A stretch of DNA of 64,000 nucleotides from Xaviernesmea oryzae (lineage in GTDB: Bacteria; Pseudomonadota; Alphaproteobacteria; Rhizobiales; Rhizobiaceae). Below are positions 34,924 through 43,549 of this stretch, one piece after another. A model generated the notes under the pieces. It was not told the origin of the DNA and did not search any database. It saw nothing but the letters and a program-made list of their open reading frames with translations. Position 1 is the first letter of the stretch, and each line of letters begins with the position of its first letter. Both the position numbers and the translations under genes were made by a program. The stretch is taken from NCBI RefSeq assembly GCF_900109605.1, contig NZ_FOAM01000019.1, positions 1 through 64,000 on the forward strand, written 5' to 3'.

Positions 34924-35801
34924 GCCTTTCCGCCAGCCAGAACCGGGCCGGCCTTGCCCTCATCGCGCCGGCTTCGGTGTTGGCCCTGCTTTTCCTTTTC
35001 GCGCCGCTATCGTCGATCTTCGTGCTGGCCTTTACCGACTACCAGCTCGGAGACCGCAGCCTGAGTTTTGTCGGCTTCGAGAATTTCGAGGCGTTGGCGG
35101 ATGATCCGACCTTCTGGAAGTCCTTGAGCAACACGCTGATCTATTCGGCCGTCGTCGTGCCGGGCTCGATGCTGCTCGGCCTTGTCAGCGCGCTCCTCAT
35201 CGATGCCGGAACCTCGCTGCGCTCCTTCTATCGAACCGCCTTCTTCCTGCCCGTCATGGCGAGCCTTCTTGCCATGGCCGTGGTCTGGGAATTCATGCTG
35301 CATCCGAGCTTCGGTATCGTCAACGCCACGATGAAGGCGCTGGGATTTGCCCCGCATAACTGGCTGAAGGACGGCGGGATCGCGCTCTATGTGCTCGCGG
35401 TGATCGGCATCTGGCAGAGTTTTGGTTTCAACATGGTCCTGTTCATGGCCGGCCTCTCGGCCATCCCTCGCGACCTCTATGACGCCGCCGAAATGGATGG
35501 CACACCGAATGCCTGGGCGAGGTTCAAGCTGATCACATGGCCGCTGCTGGCGCCCGTTACCGTCTTCGTCGCCGTCACCTCCGTCATTCGCTCCTTTCAG
35601 GTCTTCGACACGGTGCATGCGCTGACCCAGGGCGGCCCCAACAAGGCAACGGAAGTGCTGCTCTACACGATCTATGCCGAAGGCTTCGAGTTCTTCCGCA
35701 GCGGCCATGCAGCAGCGATCACCATCGTCTTCATCCTGCTCGTCGTCGGTGTCAGCCTGCTGCGTTTCGTGTCCCTCAAGAAGAATGGAGCAAGCGCATG
35801 A
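34920..35801 (+). CDS. ABC importer permease (UgpA-like)
   Basis: 293-residue MalF/UgpA-type permease with six hydrophobic helices. The EAA loop (YDAAEMDGTPNAWARFKLITWPLL, about 186-209) docks with the ATPase. It overlaps the ATPase stop and the next permease start, so translation is coupled along the cluster. Confidence 0.9.
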   Translation: MSLSASQNRAGLALIAPASVLALLFLFAPLSSIFVLAFTDYQLGDRSLSFVGFENFEALADDPTFWKSLSNTLIYSAVVVPGSMLLGLVSALLIDAGTSLRSFYRTAFFLPVMASLLAMAVVWEFMLHPSFGIVNATMKALGFAPHNWLKDGGIALYVLAVIGIWQSFGFNMVLFMAGLSAIPRDLYDAAEMDGTPNAWARFKLITWPLLAPVTVFVAVTSVIRSFQVFDTVHALTQGGPNKATEVLLYTIYAEGFEFFRSGHAAAITIVFILLVVGVSLLRFVSLKKNGASA

Positions 35802-36628
35802 TGCCCCGCTCTTTCGCCGCTTCGGCCTTTCGTCATGCCGCCCTGCTTTCGATCGCGACTTTTGCGCTTCTGCCCTTCGCGGTCATGGTTTCCACCTCGA
35901 TCAAACCGGCCGACGAGATCTTTTCCGATACGGTGCGCTGGTGGCCGCAAAAGCTCGCCGTGATCGAGAATTATTCGGAAGCGTTTTCCGCAGCGCCCCT
36001 GATGCTCTATCTGGTCAACGGCGTTGTCGTCACGGCGGCGATCTTTTTCCTGCAGGTACTGGTCGCCTTGCCGGCCGCCTATGCACTCGCCAAACTGCGC
36101 TTTTTCGGCCGCCATGTCGCTTTCGGTTTCGTGCTCTTCTGCTTGCTGATCCCCTATCAGGCGATCGCCGTGCCGTTGTTCATCCTGCTTTATTATGTCG
36201 GTCTGCTCGACAGCTACAGCGCGCTCGTCCTGCCTTTCACCATCTCGGTCTTCGGCATCTTCCTTGTGCGGCAGTTCTTCATGGGCGTACCGGATGATCT
36301 GGTCGATGCCGCGCGTATGGACGGCATGTCCGAATTGTCGATCGTCTGGCGCGTCATGCTGCCTGCAGCTATCCCCGCACTCACGGCCTTCGGCGTCTTC
36401 TCGGTCGTCGCCCACTGGAACGACTATTTCTGGCCGCTGGTCGCCGTATCGAGCGACAGCTATTTCACGCCGCCGCTCGGCATCATGGCCTTTCGCAACG
36501 CCGAAGCCGGCAACGATTTCGGCCCGCTCATGGCCGCCGCGACAATCATTGTCGCTCCGCTTCTCGCCCTGTTCCTCCTGGCACAACGGCGCTTCATCGA
36601 AGGCATTGCCTTCACCGGCATCAAATAA
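35798..36628 (+). CDS. ABC importer permease (UgpE-like)
   Basis: 276-residue MalG/UgpE-type permease from ATG 35798 inside the previous stop (ATGA). The EAA loop is VDAARMDGMSELSIVWRVMLPAA. Six helices are visible, and the C-terminal end RRFIEGIAFTGIK is typical of this group. It pairs with the upstream permease to form the channel. Confidence 0.9.
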   Translation: MMPRSFAASAFRHAALLSIATFALLPFAVMVSTSIKPADEIFSDTVRWWPQKLAVIENYSEAFSAAPLMLYLVNGVVVTAAIFFLQVLVALPAAYALAKLRFFGRHVAFGFVLFCLLIPYQAIAVPLFILLYYVGLLDSYSALVLPFTISVFGIFLVRQFFMGVPDDLVDAARMDGMSELSIVWRVMLPAAIPALTAFGVFSVVAHWNDYFWPLVAVSSDSYFTPPLGIMAFRNAEAGNDFGPLMAAATIIVAPLLALFLLAQRRFIEGIAFTGIK

Positions 36629-36665
36629 CCGCAACCCAACATCCATCCACGACTGGAGACTATGA

Positions 36666-37916
36666 ATGAGAATGATCCTGACCGCCGCAGCGCTTTCGCT
36701 GACGGCTTCCATGGCGCTCGCCCAGACCACGATCACCGTACAGTATCCCTATCCGGAACTGTTCGATGAAACCCAGAAGCAGCTCGCCGAAGCGTTCAGC
36801 AAGAAGCATCCTGACATCAAGGTCGAGTTCCGTACGCCCTACAAGGAATACGAGGATGCCGCACAGCGTGTGTTGCGCGAAGGCATTACCGGCAATGTGC
36901 CGGACGTCACCTTTCAGGGCCTGAACCGCGTTCGCGTGCTGGCGGACAAGGAAATCGCCGTCTCGCTCGATGACTTCATCGCGAATGAAAAAGACTTCGA
37001 CGCCGAAGGCTATCATGACGGCATGCGTCAGGCCGGTGCCGTCAACGGCAAGGTCTATGGTCTTCCTTTCGCGATCTCGCTGCCGATCGTCTATTACAAC
37101 ATGGATCTGGTGAAGCAGGCTGGTCTCGACGAAAACAGCCTGCCCAAGAGCTGGGACGAAATCATCGAGCTTGCCAAGAAGATCAATGCCCAGGGCGAAG
37201 CCGATGGTGTGATGGCCGAGTGGTCGATCACCGGCAACTGGCTGTGGCAGGCCATGGTTTTCGCTAATGGCGGCACGATGCTCACCGCTGACGAGACCAA
37301 GGTTGCCTTCGATGGCGAGGCCGGCAAGCAGGCGATCGCAACGCTGGCACGCCTTGCCACCGAAGCCAAGTCTCCGAACATGACGGCCAACGACATGCTG
37401 GCGGCCTTCTCTGCCGGCAAGATCGGCGTCATGGTCACCACCACGTCGCGCGTCAATGCCGTTACCAAGCAGGTCGGTGACAAGTTCGAACTGAAGACCG
37501 GTGTCTATCCGGATATCAAGGATGGCGTCACGCGTCTGCCGGCCGGTGGCAATGTCGCCATCATCACGGCAAAGACAGAAGAGAAGCAGAAGGCGGCATG
37601 GGAATTCCTGAAATTCGCCACCGGTCCGGAAGGTGGCGCGATCATGGTCCGCACCACCGGCTACATGGCGCCCAATACCAAGGCTGCTGATCTGCTCAAG
37701 GATTTCTACACTCGGAATCCGAACCAGGCCGTCGCTCTTTCCGAGCTTCCTTACCTGACCGGCTGGTATGCTTTCCCGGGCGATAACGGCCTGAAGATCA
37801 CCGATGTCATCAAGGATCACATGCAGTCGATCATGGATGGCACCCGCGCCAAAGAAGCCGAGGCCGTTCTTGCCGAGATGGCAGCCGACACTCAGGCGCT
37901 TCTGCCGCGTCGCTGA
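36666..37916 (+). CDS. Extracellular substrate-binding protein (UgpB-like)
   Basis: 416-residue type I ABC receptor with signal peptide (residues 1-19, ending ALA). The mature start QTTITVQYPYPELFDETQK and the body match sugar/glycerol-3-phosphate binding proteins. It is the receptor for the permease pair 38 bp upstream. The downstream phosphodiesterase and phosphatase suggest that the ligand is a phosphorylated compound such as a glycerophosphodiester. It is followed by a strong hairpin that could raise the amount of this receptor. Confidence 0.88.
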   Translation: MRMILTAAALSLTASMALAQTTITVQYPYPELFDETQKQLAEAFSKKHPDIKVEFRTPYKEYEDAAQRVLREGITGNVPDVTFQGLNRVRVLADKEIAVSLDDFIANEKDFDAEGYHDGMRQAGAVNGKVYGLPFAISLPIVYYNMDLVKQAGLDENSLPKSWDEIIELAKKINAQGEADGVMAEWSITGNWLWQAMVFANGGTMLTADETKVAFDGEAGKQAIATLARLATEAKSPNMTANDMLAAFSAGKIGVMVTTTSRVNAVTKQVGDKFELKTGVYPDIKDGVTRLPAGGNVAIITAKTEEKQKAAWEFLKFATGPEGGAIMVRTTGYMAPNTKAADLLKDFYTRNPNQAVALSELPYLTGWYAFPGDNGLKITDVIKDHMQSIMDGTRAKEAEAVLAEMAADTQALLPRR

Positions 37917-37927
37917 TTACCAACAGG

Positions 37928-37962
37928 GCGTCGCGTGGCCGCTTCATGCGGCCACGCGACGC
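37928..37962 (+). terminator. Strong intercistronic hairpin after the binding-protein gene
   Basis: A perfect 15-bp stem (37928-37942 with 37948-37962, loop TTCAT) starts 12 bp after the stop and is followed by TTGTT. It is likely a partial terminator or 3'-end stabiliser that makes the receptor more abundant than the downstream enzymes. Confidence 0.7.
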
Positions 37963-37985
37963 TTGTTCAAAAAAGGATATCCGTC

Positions 37986-38822
37986 ATGAAGCTCATCCAC
38001 CTGACCGACACGCATTTCGTCCCGCAACCCGCAACGCTCTTCGGCCTCGATCCGCGCGAGCGTTTCGATGCGGCGCTGAAGAGCATCACGACGGAACATT
38101 CCGATGCCAACCTGCTCGTCATCACCGGCGATCTTGCCCATTGGGGTGAAATCCCGGCCTACGAGGAGCTTCAGAAGCGTATCGCGACGAACCCGATCCC
38201 GACGGTGCTGCTTATCGGCAATCACGACGAGCGGATGGCCTTCCGCAGCGTCTTTCCGGAAGCGATGGATGACGGCAACGGTTTCGTGCAGGGCAGCCGC
38301 GTCGTGGATGGCCATCGGCTGATATTCCTCGACACCAAGCAGCAGGGAACGCATGCCGGCGCCTATTGTGCGGCACGACGCGCCTGGCTCGAAAAGGAAC
38401 TTTCCGAAAGCCACGAACCGGTTCTGCTGTTCATGCATCACCCTGCCTTCCCGGTTGGGATTTCCTCGATGGATATGCTTTCACAGCAGGACGCCGGTGC
38501 CTTGTGGCAGGTGCTGGAACCGCATGCCGAGCGTATCCGCCATATCTTCCTCGGTCACATCCATCGGCCGATCTTCGGCAATTGGCACGGAATTTCCTTC
38601 TCGCTCATCCCCGGCCTCAACCATCAGGTTCCGCTCGCACTTCATCCGCATGGTGACGATATTCCGGGAAGCCACGAGCCGCCGGCCTATGCTGTCGTCT
38701 CGGTGAATGAGGATAGTCTCGTCGTGCACCTGAATTACTTCCTTGATGCCACGAGGCGTTTCCCGCTCGATGGCGACGAGGTCAAGGGCCGCGAATACGC
38801 ATTGGGCTTCCCGGCCGCATAA
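37986..38822 (+). CDS. Metallophosphodiesterase (GpdQ/CpdA-like)
   Basis: 278-residue cytosolic calcineurin-like phosphoesterase from ATG 37986. The metal-binding motifs are in order: LTDTHF, GDLAHWGE, GNHDE, MHHPAF and GHIHRPIFG. There is no signal peptide, so its substrate must be imported or internal. GpdQ hydrolyses glycerophosphodiesters and CpdA hydrolyses cAMP; the neighbouring Ugp-like importer favours a phosphodiester nutrient. Confidence 0.85.
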   Translation: MKLIHLTDTHFVPQPATLFGLDPRERFDAALKSITTEHSDANLLVITGDLAHWGEIPAYEELQKRIATNPIPTVLLIGNHDERMAFRSVFPEAMDDGNGFVQGSRVVDGHRLIFLDTKQQGTHAGAYCAARRAWLEKELSESHEPVLLFMHHPAFPVGISSMDMLSQQDAGALWQVLEPHAERIRHIFLGHIHRPIFGNWHGISFSLIPGLNHQVPLALHPHGDDIPGSHEPPAYAVVSVNEDSLVVHLNYFLDATRRFPLDGDEVKGREYALGFPAA

Positions 38823-38856
38823 CTGAAATCGACCCATTTCGATCCGAAGCGCGATC

Positions 38857-38878
38857 GCAGACAGTCCGCTGTCTGCGG
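38857..38878 (+). other. Perfect 9-bp hairpin between phosphodiesterase and phosphatase genes
   Basis: CGCAGACAG at 38857-38865 pairs with 38870-38878 around a TCCG loop. No T-run follows. It may tune the expression of the downstream phosphatase. Confidence 0.6.
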
Positions 38879-38910
38879 CCCGCCCGTTTGCAACTTTGAC
38901 ATCGATTGAC

Positions 38911-39678
38911 ATGCACGAATTTCAAGACACCGACGGCGTTCTCTTCGACCTCGATGGAACACTTGCCAGCGACGGCAAGCCGCTGCCCTGGGCGCATGGG
39001 CTCATCGAGAAAAGCCGGGGCCGCTTTGCCATCGTTACCAATGATGCCGAGCACACGGCGAGCCAGATCGCCGTACTGATGCAGGCAATTGGAATCCCGG
39101 TGCCGGAATGCCGGATCGTGTCAGCTGGAATGGAAGCCATTCGCCAGGTTGCCATCGACATGCCCGGCGCGCGTCTTTCCATGGCGGCGAGCAAGTCTCT
39201 GCAGGACTATGCGACATGTCTCGGTCTCGATGTTACGGACATCAAACCGGATGCAGTGCTGATCGGCCGTGACCGCGCCTTCTCCTATGACAAGATCAGG
39301 ACGCTATCGAATGCCGTCCTGGCCGGTGCGCAACTGTTCGTGTGCAATCCGGACAGAACCCATCCCGGAGCCGACGGTTCGGTCGTGCCGGAGACTGGAG
39401 CGCTTGCCGCATCAGTCCTTGCATGTACCGGCCCTGTTCCTCATCACATCATCGGCAAGCCCCAGCCGGGATTGTTTCTGGCCGGGATGGCGTTGATTGG
39501 AAGCACACCGGCGAGAACGCTGATGGTCGGCGATAATCCGGAAACCGATGGGAAGGGAGCAGCGGGCGTTGGTATCCGCTTTGTTAGAGTAGGTTTTGAG
39601 CATGGCGACGAAGATTGGCTCCTGCAGGCTCATCCTGAACGAGTCGGGAAGCGCGACAGGTTGTCAAGGTTCGATTGA
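38911..39678 (+). CDS. HAD-IIA family phosphatase (NagD/PGP-like)
   Basis: 255 residues from ATG 38911; a TTG at 38896 is in frame upstream, and neither has a strong ribosome site. The nucleophile motif LFDLDGTL gives the two Asp residues, FAIVTND is motif II, and GKPQPGLF plus VGDNPETD supply the Lys and acidic motifs. It has the C2 cap type of phosphatases acting on small phosphorylated sugars or glycerol phosphate. It would finish degradation of a substrate cleaved by the phosphodiesterase upstream. Confidence 0.85.
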   Translation: MHEFQDTDGVLFDLDGTLASDGKPLPWAHGLIEKSRGRFAIVTNDAEHTASQIAVLMQAIGIPVPECRIVSAGMEAIRQVAIDMPGARLSMAASKSLQDYATCLGLDVTDIKPDAVLIGRDRAFSYDKIRTLSNAVLAGAQLFVCNPDRTHPGADGSVVPETGALAASVLACTGPVPHHIIGKPQPGLFLAGMALIGSTPARTLMVGDNPETDGKGAAGVGIRFVRVGFEHGDEDWLLQAHPERVGKRDRLSRFD

Positions 39679-39712
39679 ACCAAAAGCCAAACTCGAGGCG
39701 GCGTTGACAGCG

Positions 39713-39741
39713 GGTCGACGGTTCGTGTCCTTTCAAGACCA
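39713..39741 (+). repeat. 29-bp dispersed repeat, copy B
   Basis: Shares 26 of 29 bases with copy C (47947-47975). It lies 34 bp after the HAD phosphatase stop, at the right end of the Ugp-like cluster. Confidence 0.8.
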
Positions 39742-39802
39742 AAGCAGGCCCTACTGCTCTACTCATTTAAACCTTGATCGCCCGCGCAATAAGTGCACTT
39801 GC

Positions 39803-39837
39803 GGCTCGGCTCGGCTCGGCTCGGCTCGGCTCGGCTC
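39803..39837 (+). repeat. Tandem pentanucleotide repeat (GGCTC)x7
   Basis: Seven exact copies of GGCTC in the gap between two converging genes (HAD phosphatase and LysR). Five-base tandem repeats of this length are rare in rhizobia and can gain or lose units by slippage. It is not inside a convincing gene. Confidence 0.95.
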
Positions 39838-39911
39838 AGCCAACCCACCTTGCCACATCACTACGACCCGAAGCATTCAAGCATCCGCATCCATAAGTAT
39901 TCCTTCTCGTC

Positions 39912-40859
39912 TCATTCGCTTTCGGTTTGATTCCCGAATTGATGGTGAGACAAGGGACGTAACTTCCTACGAGCCATCTGCACCAGCTTGTTCGCGGAAG
40001 GTGAAAGCTGCATTCCTTTCATGGTGACGAGGAATGCCTCCCGCCGAAGATTTAACCACGGCTGTTCCAGGGCACGCACGGAGCCCGTGTCGGCTTCGGA
40101 CAGGGCGCTTTTTGCTAGTACCGTGATCATGTCGGTGCGCCGAAGGATCGCAAAGGTCGCGAAGAGTGACGTTGTGTGGATCTTCACGGTAAGCGAAGGC
40201 GCGTTGTTTTCCAGAAATAAGCGATCGATTTCCTGGTGCAATTTCAAGTTCGATCGGGGCATAATCCAGCTATAGGGCGAGACATCCGAAAAATGCCGAA
40301 GCGGGGCTTGTTGCAACGGGTGATCGCGGCGTGTCACCAAAACCAGGTCGTCGGTTATCAATCGGCTGAATGACAGGGCGGGATCAAGGGGCTCGCGCCC
40401 GCCGGGCGTACCAACCCATCCCAGCATCGCACAATCGATCTCGCGCGTCTTTACCCATTCGCAGAGCTCCTGTGTGGTGCCTTCTCTCACGGTGAAGCGA
40501 AGGCCGGGTTCCTCGCGATGAAGTTCCGCGAGAGCCACGGGTACGACATGCGTCATAAACGAAGGACCAGCACCCAGTCTAACGTGTCCGGTCACTCCGC
40601 CGCGAAGATCAGCAAGGAGATCGTTGGTGCTCGTGATCGCATCGAAGATGGCAGTGCCACGACGCCAGAGCGTCACGCCCGCGTCGGTCAATGCGATACC
40701 ATGTCCTTTTCTTGCATATAATTGAAGCCCGACATGCTCCTGCAGGCGTGCCATTTTTTTGGACAAAAACGGCTGTGAAATGCCCAGTTTTTCAGCCGCG
40801 CGCGACAAATTTAGGTGATCTGCAACCACAAGAAATTCGCGAAGGTGAGGGAAGTCCAC
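39912..40859 (-). CDS. LysR-family transcriptional regulator
   Basis: 315-residue LTTR: HTH at residues 1-60 (FPHLREFLVVADHLNLSRAAEKLGISQPFLSKKMARLQEHVG) and effector domain from about 90. It is divergent from the peptide-type ABC/amidase cluster beginning at 41024 and so probably its regulator. The 164-bp shared promoter contains AT-rich ATTATCCG/CGATATTGTCCGG stretches that may hold its binding site. Confidence 0.9.
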   Translation of the reverse strand: MDFPHLREFLVVADHLNLSRAAEKLGISQPFLSKKMARLQEHVGLQLYARKGHGIALTDAGVTLWRRGTAIFDAITSTNDLLADLRGGVTGHVRLGAGPSFMTHVVPVALAELHREEPGLRFTVREGTTQELCEWVKTREIDCAMLGWVGTPGGREPLDPALSFSRLITDDLVLVTRRDHPLQQAPLRHFSDVSPYSWIMPRSNLKLHQEIDRLFLENNAPSLTVKIHTTSLFATFAILRRTDMITVLAKSALSEADTGSVRALEQPWLNLRREAFLVTMKGMQLSPSANKLVQMARRKLRPLSHHQFGNQTESE

Positions 40860-41023
40860 GATATGCCTCTTTAGTTATATTATCCGTTCATAGGCGATAT
40901 TGTCCGGATTTTCTACTTGGTTCTAAAAAGCAGGAAAGTGGCTTAACGGCCGGACTTGGCAACGCGAGACAACGCGGAAAACCGACCAGCGACGTCGGGA
41001 AGAAGACGAAGGGGATCAAAGCA

Positions 41024-42589
41024 ATGACACTTACAAGACGCAGTTTTCTTTACTCTAGTGCTTCGATGCTAGCGGTCGCCGGGCTGGCAACTACGGCTGC
41101 GCAGGCGCAGGATTCTTCGCCCACGCGCGGTGGAACTCTGGTGATAGCGCAGGACTCCAACCCGCCAACACTCGATCCGCAAAAATCGGCCGCCTTCGCT
41201 ACGACGAATGTGACGGAGCTGATCTATACATGTCTCCTGCGCTGGAATGCAGGCGGCACGGCAGTCGAACCCGACCTTGCCGAAAGCTACGAGATCGTCG
41301 ATCCGAAAACTTACAGCTTTACTCTACGTGAGGGCGTGACGTTCCATAATGGCGAGGTGCTGACGAGTGCCGACGTCCGCTTTACCTTCGAACGCATCGC
41401 CAGCCCGGATACAGGTTCGCCGTGGAAGTCGATCTTTGCGTCGATCGAGAGCATCGAAACGCCAGATGATCGCAAGGTTATCTTCCATCTTTCCGAGCCT
41501 TTCGCTCCCTTCCTGAATTATCTGGCCACGGTCAAGTACAGCGCCATCATAAACAAGAAGGATGTGACCGAGCGCGGTGACCTTGCCGCGGGCGGGGCAG
41601 GGACGGGGCCATTCAAGCTCGACAGCTTCAAATCCAATGCCAGCGTTCTCCTCTCCCGGCACGACGGCTATTACGAGAAGGGGCTCCCCTATCTCGATGC
41701 CATCGAATTGCGCATCATCACCGATGAAGGCAGCCGTGCTGCGGCCCTGCGCAGCGGATCTGCCGCTATGAGCTGGGTCATTACGCCGGAGGTTGCCGAC
41801 CAGCTCACCCAGCGTTCAGGCTTCGTCACGCCTGACACACCCGCGATGATCCGCGCCCTTCTAATCGAACTCGACCAGAGCAAGCCGCCTTTCGACGATG
41901 TACGGGTGCGCCGGGCGTTCTCGATGGCCATCAACCGTCAGCAGATCGTCAACGTCGTCTGGCGTGGTCGCGCAGCGCAGAGCGCCTCAATCCCGCCGGC
42001 GCAAACACCCTATGGCGTTTCGAGCCAGGATGTCGCGGCATTGCCGTATAATACCGAGGACCTCGATGCGGCGCGAGCGCTGCTGGCTGAGGCCGGCTAT
42101 GCGGATGGTCTGGACACGACATTCTCGGTCTCGCCACTGACTTTGAGTGATGTGACCGTGGCCCAGGTGGTGCAACAGCAAGTGGCGCGCATCGGCATCC
42201 GCATTAAGATCGAACAGAAGGAATGGGGTGCACTTCTCCGCGACTTCCAGGGAACGTTGGCCCCGATCAGCATGGCTGGCCTGGCGCCCGCGCCCGACCC
42301 GGAAGCGAATCTCAGGGTGCGTTTCCATTCGGCCTCCAGTGTTAATCCTGGCAAGACGAAGGATCCGGAACTGGATGCATTGTTTGCGCGCGGTCGTGCC
42401 GCAAACGACGAGGAGGAGCGCGTTGCGGTCTACCGCGCAATGCAGGAGCGTATTGCCGACCAGGCCTACGCGATCTTTCCGGCCGCCAGTCCGATGTTCC
42501 TGGAGGTCTGGAGCGACAAACTAAAGGGCTACAAGAGCACGCCTTTCGGCCAGCGTGTGCTTCTGCGTGAATCTTGGCTAACCCGATAA
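41024..42589 (+). CDS. Peptide/nickel-type ABC substrate-binding protein (Tat-exported)
   Basis: 521 residues from ATG 41024 after AAGGGGATC. The N-terminus LTRRSFLYSSASMLAVAGLA is a twin-arginine signal peptide, cleaved after AQA. The mature protein is a family 5 (DppA/OppA-like) receptor with the GGTLVIAQDSNPPTLDPQKS opening and LRSGSAAMSWVITPE-type body. It is the receptor of the following DppBCDF-like transporter. Co-encoded amidase suggests an amide-bearing ligand. Confidence 0.9.
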   Translation: MTLTRRSFLYSSASMLAVAGLATTAAQAQDSSPTRGGTLVIAQDSNPPTLDPQKSAAFATTNVTELIYTCLLRWNAGGTAVEPDLAESYEIVDPKTYSFTLREGVTFHNGEVLTSADVRFTFERIASPDTGSPWKSIFASIESIETPDDRKVIFHLSEPFAPFLNYLATVKYSAIINKKDVTERGDLAAGGAGTGPFKLDSFKSNASVLLSRHDGYYEKGLPYLDAIELRIITDEGSRAAALRSGSAAMSWVITPEVADQLTQRSGFVTPDTPAMIRALLIELDQSKPPFDDVRVRRAFSMAINRQQIVNVVWRGRAAQSASIPPAQTPYGVSSQDVAALPYNTEDLDAARALLAEAGYADGLDTTFSVSPLTLSDVTVAQVVQQQVARIGIRIKIEQKEWGALLRDFQGTLAPISMAGLAPAPDPEANLRVRFHSASSVNPGKTKDPELDALFARGRAANDEEERVAVYRAMQERIADQAYAIFPAASPMFLEVWSDKLKGYKSTPFGQRVLLRESWLTR

Positions 42590-42600
42590 GGGTCACTACC

Positions 42601-43545
42601 ATGCTCTCAACATTCCTGCTTAAGCGGCTAACCTTGCTCATTCCAGTCTTGTTCGGGATGTCGGTTGTCAGCTTCTCGCTCGTTCACCTGATCCCCGGCG
42701 ATGTCGTCACTGTCATCGCCGGGGCTGAGATTGCCGCGGATTCTGAAGAGGCGATGAACATTCGCCGCAGTCTCAACCTCGACCTGCCCTTGCCCGTCCA
42801 ATATCTCAGATGGATCACGGACGTGTTGCAACGCGATCTCGGCATGTCGCTGGTCAACAAGTCGTCAGTCGGCCAGGAAATCGTCGGACATATTCCGGTC
42901 ACTCTGGCACTCACGGGAATTGCCATGCTGATTTCCGTGATCATCGGAATCCCAGCGGGTGTATGGGCAGCTAGCCGCCAAGGCAGGCCGTCGGACTTCT
43001 CGCTCCGTATTTTCTCGCTTGCGGGCATGGCGATCCCCACTTTCGTCGCCAGTGTAACGGCCGTGCTGTTTTTCTCGTTGTTCTTCCCTCAGGTCCAGCT
43101 GTTCGACCGTCTTGATTTCGCCAATGATTTCCATGGCGCCATCGGCACCTTGCTGCTGCCAGCCGCCGTCCTGTCGCTATCCTCGATTTCGACAATAATG
43201 CGCTACACGCGCGGCGCGATGCTGGAGGTCATGCGTGAGCCCTATATCACGACAGCTCGCGCCAAGGGCGCGGCGCCGATGCGCATCCTGCTCAAGCACG
43301 GGCTGCGGACGGCGCTGCTCCCGGTGGTGACTGCCTCCGGCCTGATCGCGGCGCAGCTGATTTCAGGCGTCGTCGTCGTTGAACAGGTCTTCGGGCTTCC
43401 CGGCCTGGGTCAGTTGATGCTCAGCGCCATCTCCAGCCGGGACTATACCCTCATACAGGGCACAGTGATCGTTGTCGGTGCCATGGTGGTCCTGATCAAT
43501 CTCGCGGTCGACCTTGCCTATCAATTCCTAGACCCACGGATCTGA
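42601..43545 (+). CDS. Peptide-type ABC permease (DppB-like)
   Basis: 314-residue permease from ATG 42601 with AAGGG upstream. Six helices; the N-terminal RLTLLIPVLFGMSVVSFSLVHLIPGD is diagnostic of DppB/OppB, and the EAA loop lies at EPYITTARAKGAAPMRILLKHGLR. It forms the channel with the next gene product, whose start is 5 bp downstream. Confidence 0.92.
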   Translation: MLSTFLLKRLTLLIPVLFGMSVVSFSLVHLIPGDVVTVIAGAEIAADSEEAMNIRRSLNLDLPLPVQYLRWITDVLQRDLGMSLVNKSSVGQEIVGHIPVTLALTGIAMLISVIIGIPAGVWAASRQGRPSDFSLRIFSLAGMAIPTFVASVTAVLFFSLFFPQVQLFDRLDFANDFHGAIGTLLLPAAVLSLSSISTIMRYTRGAMLEVMREPYITTARAKGAAPMRILLKHGLRTALLPVVTASGLIAAQLISGVVVVEQVFGLPGLGQLMLSAISSRDYTLIQGTVIVVGAMVVLINLAVDLAYQFLDPRI

Positions 43546-43549
43546 TCGA

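Noticed and set aside
35672-36736. 354-codon minus-strand open frame over the UgpE-like permease
   Set aside because: Antisense to a permease with EAA loop; composition is charged and repetitive, as expected for a complement of membrane-protein codons.
36660-37820. 386-codon minus-strand open frame over the UgpB-like gene
   Set aside because: Shadow of the substrate-binding protein, which has a signal peptide and clear homology; the antisense product has no domain.
39596-40027. 143-codon open frame across the GGCTC repeat
   Set aside because: It overlaps the HAD phosphatase end and the LysR end in other frames and has a repeat-derived, low-complexity product.
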